Positions 53,936 through 64,000 of a stretch of DNA of 64,000 bases are shown piece after piece. Where the stretch lies: positions 275,179,614-275,243,613 of the forward strand of contig CP136064.1 in assembly GCA_032622095.1 (NCBI GenBank), written 5' to 3'. The stretch comes from Siphonodentalium dalli (taxonomy: Eukaryota; Mollusca; Scaphopoda; Gadilida; Siphonodentaliidae). Position 1 is the first letter of the stretch; every line of letters begins with the position of its first letter. Below the pieces are notes generated by a model. That model was not told the DNA's origin, did no database searches, and worked only from the letters and a program-made list of their open reading frames with translations. A program made the translations under genes and the position numbers.

Positions 53936-54365
53936 ACCGATCGGGACGAAACTTGGTACGTGTGTGTAGGTTGACCAGGCGGTGAACGTTGTCGTATTGG
54001 CGAGCCCGTGCGGCGCCCGCTTCGCGCATGCGCAGACGAGATCTCGGAAACGGGTGGAGCTATCGACTTGATATTTGGTATGTGAATGTATCTTGCCCCG
54101 GATGCGAATTTTATCGGGTCGCCGAGCTCGTGCGACGCCAGCTTCGCGCATGCGCAGACGAGATCTCGGCAACGGGTGGAGCTATCGACTTGAAATTTGG
54201 TATGTGAATGTGTCTTGCCCCGGATACGAATTTTATCGGGTCGACGAGCCCGTGCGACGCCAGCTTCGCGCATGCGCAGACCAGATCTCGGAAACGGGTG
54301 GAGCTATCGACTTGAAATTTGGTTTTTGAATAGCCCGGACAACGTCGGGCTCATCGGCTAGTAAA
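53936..54365 (-). repeat. retroposon-like repeat with three 122-bp units, hairpin head
   Basis: On the minus strand it starts ctagccgatgagcccgac near 54360. It continues through three 122-bp units (each with ccaaatttcaagtcgatagc and a gcgcatgcgc palindrome) and ends in the gacagacagacagacaaac tract at about 53880-53915. The head resembles those at 21955 and 22447. G/C-rich open frames on both strands across it are shadows of the repetition. Confidence 0.7.
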
Positions 54366-54439
54366 TATATATTTTGATATCCTATTTGTAAAATATCACT
54401 ACTTTGAACAAGTATATTGTCCATTTCTTTATGGTCATC

Positions 54440-54470
54440 ATTCCGGTGTGTTTCACGTCACTTTAAACTA
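54440..54470 (-). repeat. terminal fragment of the AGTG-family element
   Basis: ggtgtgtttcacgtcacttt followed by aa matches the right terminus of 26325-27297 plus TTAA. The upstream sequence is too diverged to extend the match. Confidence 0.55.
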
Positions 54471-54569
54471 TTTACATATAATAGTGCAAGTATATGATGT
54501 AGGTCCTATACTATATGAAACATATAGTCTTTGACAGGAAATAGAGGTATTGCATATGTGTTAATTTGT

Positions 54570-54690
54570 GACCGCCGTGCTGGCAGTAGAGTGGTTCTAT
54601 TCGCGGCATGATGCCATCGTATGAGTGTCGACTAAGACAATAAGCAATCATTTCGCCACTTCAAACTTTATATTGATAACAAATAGACAT
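54570..54690 (+). repeat. roughly 115-bp dispersed repeat, copy 2 of 3
   Basis: gtggttctattcgcggcatg and aataagcaatcatttcgc, as at 53226 and 55681. Confidence 0.8.
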
Positions 54691-54938
54691 TAATTTGTGT
54701 TTCCTCCAGTTCCGCTCAACGGACGTGTTAACCACTGCTTTAAATAAAACAAATACTCATTTCTTTAGCCGACCAGAAGTTTTATGACCGACTTTGAAAT
54801 GAAATGTATAACTCTGTCATGACTCTCATGCTCGACCGCACCCAAACTTGCATGTACAGCGCCATGTTTTAGAATACGACAGGCCAATCGGCGCAAGACG
54901 ACCTGAGATATAATGCATTTGCCAAAGGTTATCAAAGC

Positions 54939-55025
54939 GATATTTTCTCTGCTATAATGAGTTTGTTGATATTTTCCCTGTTATAATGAGTTTGTTGATA
55001 TTTTCTCTGCTATAATGAGTTTGTT
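54939..55025 (+). repeat. 29-bp tandem repeat, 3 copies
   Basis: The unit is gatattttctctgctataat plus gagtttgtt. The middle copy differs slightly. Confidence 0.9.
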
Positions 55026-55194
55026 CGAAGATAAATGTTTGTTAAGGCGTCCGTCATTATAAATCACCAAAACAAAACTCCGGGAAAACTCCGCACACCG
55101 TATGGCGGCTTTCTGTATGTCGATATCAGCGGTGGCGATATTTTCCTGTATTGCATGTTTGTCACTCCGTCATTTTGACGGGCAAACATCCAAT

Positions 55195-55310
55195 AATCAT
55201 CAAAGTTATCATCATCAGCATCATCATCATGGTCATCGCCATAATCACCGTCATCATCTTCGTGTCGTCATCTTCATTGTCTTCATTACCGTCACGTCAT
55301 TAGTATTGGT
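55195..55310 (+). repeat. (ATC)n-like degenerate microsatellite
   Basis: A run of cat/atc trinucleotides. The histidine-rich open frame over it (55102-55347) comes from this repeat and is not taken as a gene. Confidence 0.75.
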
Positions 55311-55680
55311 ACCAGCACCGACGCATGCCATCACAATGTGTGGATAATAATTAAAGTAACATGTCCGCCTGGCTTTCCGCGATGGCACAAGTGCCGTATC
55401 GACAAATCCAATAACACATGTTGTTCTGTTTATTACACTGCACGATATCCGCCCTGAAATCCGTGAATTAAAACCACTTTGACGTTCAATGTTTAAATCA
55501 GGCAAATATAGTGCTTGTTTTGTCATGCGTGATGATGCTTTATTTTATAGCTCCGATGTCATGGTGAAAGCGAACGTCGTTTGCGTCGTGTGACATCAAC
55601 GGGATGCGAATGGAACATGTGTTCCTTGTGGATTACATAGTATATCAGAGGTAATTGCATGGATATGAATTTATAATATA

Positions 55681-55810
55681 CCGGCGGGCGTACCCTGTCG
55701 GTAGACTGGTTCTCGTCTCGGCATGATGCCTTCGTTTGAATCGATTATCGAATGCGAAAATAAGCAATCATTCCGCAGCTTCGAACATTATATTGATAAT
55801 AAATGAGATT
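55681..55810 (+). repeat. roughly 115-bp dispersed repeat, copy 3 of 3
   Basis: tactggttctcgtctcggca-type sequence followed by aaaataagcaatcattccgc and a ttatattgataataaat tail that copy 2 shares. Confidence 0.8.
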
Positions 55811-55949
55811 ATTATTAGTTATCGGTGTCAGACAAATGTTGTTTTCGCGAGTTTCACTTTTAAGGTGATGCAGAGGTCATAATATGAACATTGAAAATTT
55901 TCAGAAACTTAATCTTTCAAAATTGAAACTACGCTCAACTTAAAGAGTC

Positions 55950-58785
55950 ATACACTTATCTCCATTATAATTACCATGTTGTTAACTCATTTCCATTATA
56001 ACTACCATGTTGTTAACTCATTTCCATTATAACTACCATGTTGTTAACTCATTTCCATTATAATTACCATGTTGTTAACTCATTTCCATTATAATTACCA
56101 TATTGTTAACTCATTTCCAGTATAATTACCATGTTTTAACTCATTTACATTATAATTACCATTTTGTTAACTCATTACCATAGTATTGCCATATGATTAA
56201 CATGTAATTACCATGTTGTTAACTCATTTCCATTATAATTACTATGTTAACTCATTTCCATTATAATTACCATGTTTTAACTCATTTTCATTATAATTAC
56301 CATGTTTTAACTCATTACCATAGTATTACCATATAGTTACCACATGGTTGACATATAATCACCATACAATTACCATGTTGTTAACATATTTCCATTATAA
56401 TTACCATGTTGTTAACTAATGTCCATTATAATTACCATGTTCGCATTGTTCACATTATAATTATCATATTGTTTGCATTGTTCACATTATAATTACCATG
56501 ATGTTTCCATTATAATTACCAAGTAGCTTAAAGATTCATAAACTCATTTCCATTATAATTACCAAGTTGTTAACTCCTTACAATAGTATTACCATATAGT
56601 TACCATATGGTTGCCATATAATTACCATTAATTACCATGTTGTTAACTCATTTCCATTATCATTACCATGTTGTTAACTCATTTCCATTATAATTACCAT
56701 GTTGTTAACTAATGTCCATTATTATTACCAAGTTGTTGTTTATAATTATCATGTGTTTGCATCGTTCACATTATAATTACCATGTTGTTTGCGTCGTGCA
56801 TAGACTCGAGTCATAAACTCTTTTCCATTATAATTACCATGTTGTTTCCATTATAATTACCATGTAACTTAAAGATTCATAAAGTCATTTCCACTATAAT
56901 TAACATGTTGTTTGCATCGTTCAAATTACATTTACCATGTTGTTTGTATCGTTCATAGATTCGAGTCATAAACTCTTTTCCATTATAATTACCATGCTGT
57001 TTGCATCGTGCACACTGTAACTACCATGTTGTTTGCGTCGTTCAAATTATAATTACCATGTTGTTTGCATCGTTCACACTAAAACTACCATGCTTTTTGC
57101 GTCGTTCATAGACTCGAGTCATAAACTCATTTCCATTATAATTACCATGTTGTTTCCATTATAATTACCATGTGACTTAAAGATTCATAAAGTCATTTCC
57201 ATTATAATTACCATGTTGTTTGCATCCTTCACATTATAATTACCATGTTGTTTGCATCGTTCAAATTACATTTACCATGTTGTTTGCATCGTTCACATTA
57301 GAACTACCATGCTGTTTGCGTCGTTCATAGACTCGAGTCATAAACTCATTTCCATTATAATTACCATGTTGTTTCCATTATAATTACCATGTAACTTAAA
57401 GATTCATAAAGTCATTTCCATTATAATTACCATGTTGTTTGCATCCTTCACATTATAATTACCATGTTGTTTGCATCCTTCACATTATAATCACCATGTT
57501 GTTTGCATCCTTCACATTATAATTACCATGTTGTTTGCATTCTTCACATTATAATTACCATGTTGTTTGCATCCTTCACATTATAATTACCTTGTTGTTT
57601 GCATCCTTCACATTATAATTACCATGTTGTTTGCATCCTTCACATTATAATTACCATGTTGTTTGCATCCTTCACATTATAATTACCATGTTGTTTGCAT
57701 CATTCACATTATAATTACCATGTTGTTTGCATCCTTCACATTATAATTACCATGTTGTTTGCATCCTTCACATTATAATTACCATGTTGTTTGCATCCTT
57801 CACATTATAATTACCATGTTGTTTGCATCCTTCACATTATAATTACCACGTTGTTTGCATCCTTCACATTATAATTACCATGTTGTTTGCATCCTTCACA
57901 GTATAATTACCATGTTGTTTGCATCATTCACATTATACTTACCATGTTGTTTGCATCGTTCACATTATGATTACCTTGTTGTTTGCATCGTTCACATTAT
58001 AATTACCTTGTTGTTTGCATCGTTCACATTATAATTACCTTGTTGTTTGCATCGTTCACATTATAATTACCTTTTTGTTTGCATCCTTCGCATTATAATT
58101 GCCATGTTGTTTGCATCCTTCGCATTATAATTACCATGTTGTTTGCATCCTTCACATTACAATTACCATGTTGTTTACATCCTTCACATTATAATTACCA
58201 TGTTGTTTGCATCCTTCACATTATAATTACCATGTTGTTTGCATCCTTCACATTATAATTACCATGTTGTTTGCATCCTTCACATTATAATTACCATGTT
58301 GTTTGCATCATTCACATTATAATTACCATGTTGTTTGCATCGTTCACATTATAATTACCTTGTTGTTTGCATCGTTCACATTATAATTACCATGTTGTTT
58401 GCATCCTTCACATTATAATTACCTTGTTGTTTGCATCGTTCACATTATAATTACCATGTTGTTTGCATCGTTCACATTATAATTACCTTGTTGTTTGCAT
58501 CGTTCACATTATAATTACCTTGTTGTTTGCATCGTTCACATTATAATTGCCTTGTTGTTTGCATCGTTCATAGATTCGAGTCAAAAACTCATTTCCGTTA
58601 TAATTACCTTGTTGTTTGCATCGTTCACATTATAATTGCCTTGTTGTTGGCATCGTTCATAGATTCGAGTCATAAACTCATTTCCATTATAATTACAATG
58701 TTGTTTCCATCGTTAATAGACTCGAGTCATAAACTCATTTCCATTATAATTACCATGCTGTTTGCATCGATCACAGCTATATAGA
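55950..58785 (+). repeat. 2.8-kb composite minisatellite
   Basis: Two related units alternate: a 30/31-bp one (actcatttccattataatta ccatgttgtta) that dominates at 55960-56700, and a 32-bp one (cattataattaccatgttgt ttgcatccttca) that dominates from about 57440. Between about 56800 and 57440 a longer higher-order block containing gactcgagtcataaactc and gtaacttaaagattcat recurs every 230-300 bp. Related gactcgagtc blocks reappear at 58560-58740. All units share attataattaccatgttgtt. Confidence 0.95.
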
Positions 58786-58794
58786 GCACATTAG

Positions 58795-58910
58795 TGTATT
58801 GTGCACTAATCCATGGCTCAAATTCATTCATTTGTTGCATATATTCTTCTGAGTATACAAGGATATGGTCCCATAAATGGTCTGATTTAGTGTACTGTAC
58901 CCCTTTAAGG
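58795..58910 (+). repeat. dispersed repeat, third copy of the 110-bp family
   Basis: gtgcactaatccatggctca to tacccctttaag, as at 15085-15205 and 27475-27580. It immediately follows the minisatellite. Confidence 0.8.
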
Positions 58911-59339
58911 ATATTTCAAAAAGCTAGAACACTTATTCAGTGAAAGTGTTGGTTTAATTTGTAGAACAAGAAACAATTAATGTAATTTTTGACAATTCCT
59001 TTAAAATGACCCTTCCTGGTTTTCACAACAATATCCGTATTCTCTACCAAAGTGAATATATTTGTTTCTGTTTTTGTTGTTGTGATTTTCAAAAGGATTC
59101 ATCTACGGTTTGATTTAATTTAGTTTTCAGAAATATGTTTTCTGTTCACAAACATGTCACTTAATTCCCAGATATGAGTTATCTCCCTTTGAAATTCAAC
59201 AGGGCCTATAGTTCAGAAATGATGTCCAGTTCACTATAAATGGAAATCAGTGGCATCCAATCATTTATGAATTCCTGGATGGGAGGAATTGAGATTTATA
59301 CAAAGGTGAAACATTTGTGACCACAGCGCCATCTTAAGG

Positions 59340-59830
59340 GTCAGACGCACGTTTTGCCAAAATGTACTAGTTTTTCCAAATAGATGTTCTCACAATCTGT
59401 CAGGTATTTCTTTGTGAATATTGGTACAAGCGATTATTGTGACAAAATATTTAAGAACCATCGACACTTTGGATATTAAAACCTCATTTACTTACTTTTA
59501 TGGCACGATACGTTTGTCGGTACTAAGAACTTCTGTAAAATATATTGTTCTTCAAAAGTGCTGTTCATATATCCATGCTATGATCACTGAAGATCTTGAG
59601 AGGAGACTTAATGTTTCTTGATTAGTGATATTTAATGATTATTTTCATTTAGAAAGGAAACTGCCCATAAATAATATTCTATATTTGAGAATGTTCATGT
59701 CATACCTGTTGATCAACGAAAAATGAGATGATGTTTGAGATGATGACTGGGTCATGGATTCATAACCAAGTTAAAGCTGACAACCATATCTCTTCACACT
59801 GGCCTAATTTCAGTTGATCGCTCTCTGTTT
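59340..59830 (+). repeat. dispersed repeat, inverted relative to 16.3-16.8 kb
   Basis: It matches the minus strand of 16280-16790 over several hundred bases with many substitutions and indels. Class unknown. Confidence 0.6.
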
Positions 59831-59839
59831 GAGTTGAAC

Positions 59840-61210
59840 ACACTGCTTATCAACATTTGTTCTAATCGGGCTGGAATATTTGTGACTGCTTAATTCGTTA
59901 GTATAATATATGGGGGTATGATGCTATATGATGCAATATCTAACTCAACATTATGATACAAATGAAGCATTATATCATATAGCCAATACAATGAGCTATT
60001 TGGTGATTAGAGTGTTGTGTGAAATTTTTAATTATTCTAGCAATTCTTGGTACCGAGAGGGAAAAAAACCTGATATTTTCAACCTCTCAAATGTATTACA
60101 ATCCATTGTTTTAACGTCTCTTAATAATTTCTCAGATTCTTTATACAATGAAGATAGTGATATGTGAAATTAAATTTTTCAGCAGATAGATCCCGAGATA
60201 TTCATTGTGAAAAATATTTTGCCATTTTTGGCTGGCGTCTCCCCTTAACAAAAGCGATTACCGATCATAGTTTGACACGTGCGTGTACAAAATAGCTACA
60301 CCCTTTTTTCTTTTTTCCTGACGGTCGGCAACAGCAGGATATATTTTAAATTAAAATTTAATTATTTTATGATTTAATTTTTTCAGTCGACCAGAATGTC
60401 AAACAACTTGTGTTATTTGTGCTATTAACAGCTGCTATTAATAGTAAAATTGTTTCTATTATGTCATAGAAAGACCGCTTATTGTCGAGCTCCGGGACAT
60501 AATACTCCCTTAATTTCCCAGAATAGTTTAGAAGCCATGTCTAGCGAACGAAATTGCAGTTTCAATTTAGGAGTCACGATTAACACACGGCAATACACGA
60601 CACAGTCAAACCAAGATGCGATCGACGCTCATAATATAACACGTCACAAATCAACCCGAACGTGTATGTGTTACGGATGCAACCCGCTGCGACATTATTG
60701 CAATTGTTGAATGCGTCTTTACATTATCCATTGGCGATTAAAGGAAATGTGTTTAATAAGCCCATGTTTGCTGCCATTTATTACACAGAGTCGGTCGATA
60801 TTTATTGCTTTCAAACGGAAGGTACTTGCCGATTTGACAATGCCTCACATGATAGTTATAGCGCGGACATCTACGTCGTTTATATCAGACAGTAATAAAA
60901 GTATAGACATCGATTCAGTGACCTCGACTTATCAACTGTGCACTGTATTAATTGTAGCACGCCGAGGCGCACATTTCCGGAGATAACGTCATTTTACTTT
61001 AGTTATTATGAACACTATGTGGTGGCATTCACAGATGCTAGTTTCAATAATACTGACGTGATGGTAACGTGATCTTGTTATTTGGTTTTGTTCACCAGCT
61101 CTCAGTACGATATACAACCTATTGATTATAGATCCATATTCTACTTATATCACTCATTCAATTATTCCATCCGATAATTCAATATGCCATTTGACCAGGT
61201 CTTCAACATT
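59840..61210. other. no gene recognised
   Basis: Open frames of up to 91 codons (for example 60450-60710, cysteine-rich at its end) show no similarity to proteins I know. If the ORF2 pseudogene downstream had an ORF1, it should lie here, but no zinc knuckle or other ORF1 signature is visible. Confidence 0.4.
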
Positions 61211-61216
61211 ACCATA

Positions 61217-64000
61217 TTTCCCAATGGCTAATCAGGAAATTTCTGATGAGAGTGACAGTGATGATGATGAGGGATCAAACGGAATAAGCGGTGGCGATTG
61301 CAAGTATTACTCCCCTGCAGAATATAGTCAGCTAAACGAAGAATTAGGGCTTTCGCTCAAGCTATTTCAATAAACTGTCAGAGTATTGGAGCTCATTGGG
61401 ATTCATTTAATGAACTGATCAACTCTCTACATATTAATTCCAATACACTGGATATAATTGGAATAAGCGAGTTCTTCAGACAACCATCCCAATGCTGTTT
61501 CGATCTTGATGGCTATACGTTATACACTAAAACCAGACCTATAGACGATGGCTGTTATGGAGGAGTTGGCTGTTATGTAAAAGAAAATCTACCACATTTG
61601 TTTGAATCAATCTTCATAGAGGTGCAGCCCCAAAATAGCAAACCGTATATTGTGGGTGACTTTAATATTAATAACTTGAATTATCACTTTCATTCAAAAA
61701 ACAGAAACTTGTATTGATAATGCATTCGCTCAAGGTTTTGTTCAAGTCATTTCTAAGGAAACCCGTGTTACTGACTATTCACTGATAGACCATATATACT
61801 AAAATGACCCATCTCCTTTCATATCAGGCGTTATTATTACCGATGTTAGCGATCATTTCGGGGTATTCTACTCCTTAACCAAAAAAACTAAAAATATGCC
61901 AGTCGAAAGTAAACTTGTCATAAAACGTTGCTTAAACATGCAGAATAAAGAGAGATTTAAATTATTACTTTCTTCATGCTCATGCTCGTCTGTGCTGGAG
62001 TCGTCTTGTCCAAATGATGCCTTTAACAAATTTCAAAATATTATTGCGACAGCTTTTGAGACTGCATTCCCGCTAAAACTTATTAAGGTTCACCAAAATA
62101 ACAAACAAAAACGAAATCCATGGATGACAAATGGATTAATCATCCTTAAATAAAAACAAATTACTGCGGAAAAAAATCAACACCCGACAATAGGAAACTA
62201 AGATAAATATAAAAATAATACTGTAAAATATTCAGCTCTATTATGCGAGTTAGTAAACGGCTGTGTTATGAAACGACACTAAAAGAAAACAAGAAAAATA
62301 TGAAGAAAACATGGCAAATTATGAATAGTGCTATTATCCGTAAACAGAATACCGCTGGGATGCCATGTATAATAACTATGAATAATGTAGACTATAATGA
62401 TCCGGATTCAATTGCAAATGCCTTCAACAAATATTTCTCTGAAGTAGCGCATGATACGCTTAACAAAATAGATGTGGTGCCTGTGACAAAACCCTACACA
62501 TCATACTTAAAGGAACCAAAAAATGATAGTTTTGTCCTGTATCCATCAAGTCCAAATGAAATTATATACATTACCAGTGGGTTCAAAAATAAGAAAAGTG
62601 TTGATAACTCTGGTTTACTACAGAGCTGCTGAAAGAGACCTGTCAGTACATCGCGCATCCAACATCGCATATAGTAAACCTTTTTTATGAGATCGTTATA
62701 TTCCCCGACGCAATGAAAATAGCACGGGTAGTCCCAATCCTCAAGACTGGAGATAAAAACGATGTTCGTAACTACCGACCCATAAGCATTCTTCCCGTAT
62801 TCTCTAAGATATTAGAAACAGCTACTTGCAGAAGATTGACAGATTTCTTAGAGAAAAAGAACATATTATATCCAATGCAATTTGGCTTTAGAAAGCACCA
62901 CTCCACTATTCACCCTCTCCGGAAACTCCTAAATTACATCGGCGAAATGAATGATAAAACAACTAAAGATTCAACAATGGCATTATTCTTAGATTTTTCA
63001 AAAGCCTTCGATACGATAGATCACAATATCCTATTGAATAAAATGAAGCATTATGGGATCCGGGGAATAGTTAACAATTTTTTCAGAAGCTATCTAACCA
63101 ACAGAAAGCAATATGTAGATCATTCTGGGAAAAAATCAGATTATAAAGATGTTTCCAATGGAGTGCCCCAAGGCTCAAAACTTGGACCGATACTCTTTTT
63201 AATATATGTAAATGACATGCCAAATTCAACAAATTCAACATGCTGTCTTTTGCAGACGATACAACTGCATATACGTCTAATCCTGACATTGGTAAGCTCT
63301 TCCCTGACGCAAACACTGAACTATACAACATTTGCCAATGTTGTACTGCAAACAAACTCGTTCTAAATGCATCTAAGTCGAAGTATATGATATTTAACGC
63401 CAAATCTGACAGGAGCTATCTTGTTCGTAACAAACTGAAATTAAATGAGCAATGTATCCAACCTGTAAGTGCTTTAGTGGGCGATCCATCTCAAATTTCT
63501 CGGTATTCATTTAGACGAAAACCTGGAATTCAAGTATCACACTGACTATCTCCGAAGTAAAATATCTAAAACTATACATTGTCTAAATAGAGCAAAACGC
63601 TTTCTTCCAAGAAACGCATTAGAACGCATATATGCTAAATTTAATTCCCACACGGAACCACCATTTAAACGAAGTAAAATATTGAAAGTTCGTAACCTAT
63701 ACTCATTGAAAGCATCCCTTTATGGCATACAACTGGAAACATGGGCTACTGCCTTACTCCCTAGATACTCTCCTGGAAAATACCACGCGGACTGGCAGGG
63801 CTTCTCGCCAAGAAAACGATCTTGCACATAAGACACCAATGATCAACTATACTGAGCGATTGCCACTTCACCAAATCCCAACTGCCTGGAATTCGTTGCC
63901 GGCGCCCATAAAACATTCTGGTCCAAGAGTTACGTTCAAACGACTTATAGCAGATGGTTATCTCGAGAACTATAAAAGTAAAGTCAACTGTGAAAATCCC
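61217..64000 (+). pseudogene. non-LTR retrotransposon ORF2 (endonuclease, reverse transcriptase), decayed, CR1/L2-like
   Basis: ORF2 proteins nick DNA and reverse-transcribe the element's RNA at the target. The order of domains is clear but the frame changes at least five times. The leader (61217-61373, MANQEISDE to CKYYSPAEYSQL) is followed, one frame over, by the APE-type endonuclease (SINCQSIGAH, LDIIGISEFFRQ, GGVGCYVKE, VGDFNINN). Roughly 35 residues usually found before the GDFN motif appear to be deleted. Then come SLIDHIY, a stop at 61800, DVSDHFGVF, PWMTNGL, a linker (62243-62632), and the reverse transcriptase (62713-63366: NYRPISILPVFSKILE, FGFRKHHST, FLDFSKAFDTIDH, NGVPQGSKLGPILFLIYVND). 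FADDTTAY, the catalytic motif, lies at about 63245 in another frame. KFLGIHLDENLEFKYH, the thumb, follows at about 63500, and WNSLP near 63890 belongs to the C-terminal tail. The sequence reaches the window edge. Clade assignment within CR1/L2/Jockey relatives is by eye. Confidence 0.9.

Noticed and set aside
53936-54330. Several G/C-rich open frames on both strands
   Set aside because: They are shadows of three tandem 122-bp units in a retroposon-like repeat.
55102-55347. Histidine-rich 81-codon frame with a hydrophobic start
   Set aside because: It is explained by an (ATC)n-like tract. The hydrophobic start is short and no supporting gene structure is seen.

Overview
The window looks like intergenic and intronic DNA from an animal nuclear genome, most likely a lophotrochozoan and perhaps a mollusc. 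The animal assignment rests on an intron-containing voltage-gated K+ channel gene, decayed non-LTR retrotransposons with animal-type ORF1 and ORF2 proteins, several families of MITE-like inverted-repeat elements, and six large minisatellite arrays. The narrower placement is inference from the general look of the repeats. Nothing suggests prokaryotic DNA. The only well-supported host exon is the terminal coding exon of a divergent Shaker-superfamily (Kv) channel at 44663-45559 on the minus strand. It has a clean splice acceptor and an uninterrupted S1-S6 core. The exon or exons for the tetramerisation (T1) domain were not found and probably lie beyond the window.

Layout. 1-3.7 kb: inverted-repeat DNA. 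3.8-6.1 kb: an internally deleted non-LTR element with a broken ORF1. 6.8-14.7 kb: a MITE cluster, including two inverted copies of a Mutator-like MITE with perfect 9-bp target duplications and several copies of a double-hairpin cassette. 15-22.8 kb: dispersed repeats and foldbacks. 22.9-23.8 kb: an inverted-repeat unit enclosing a piece of a protein gene. 24-31.2 kb: short tandem repeats, foldbacks and a 37-bp minisatellite inside an inverted-repeat element. 31.6-33.6 kb: a Tc1/mariner-like element with at least one clear nested insertion. 33.8-35.6 kb: 3' ends of non-LTR elements. 36.3-37.1 kb: a 26-bp minisatellite. 37.4-43.5 kb: MITEs inserted into other MITEs. 43.9-44.4 kb: a minisatellite whose unit resembles a tRNA A box. 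44.7-46.1 kb: the Kv exon and an intronic MITE. 47.7-49.7 kb: a 30-bp minisatellite. 50.7-53.1 kb: a 2.4-kb nested foldback. 53-58.8 kb: dispersed repeats and a 2.8-kb minisatellite. 61.2-64 kb: a CR1/L2-like ORF2 pseudogene that runs off the end.

The main biological theme is transposon ecology. Several distinct inverted-repeat families are flanked by TTAA, as expected of piggyBac-type or similar TTAA-specific transposases. One of them, here called MITE2, has received other MITEs in three of its seven copies. The most unusual structure is a cassette of two 69-bp near-perfect hairpins that are reverse complements of each other. It occurs in two unrelated element backgrounds.
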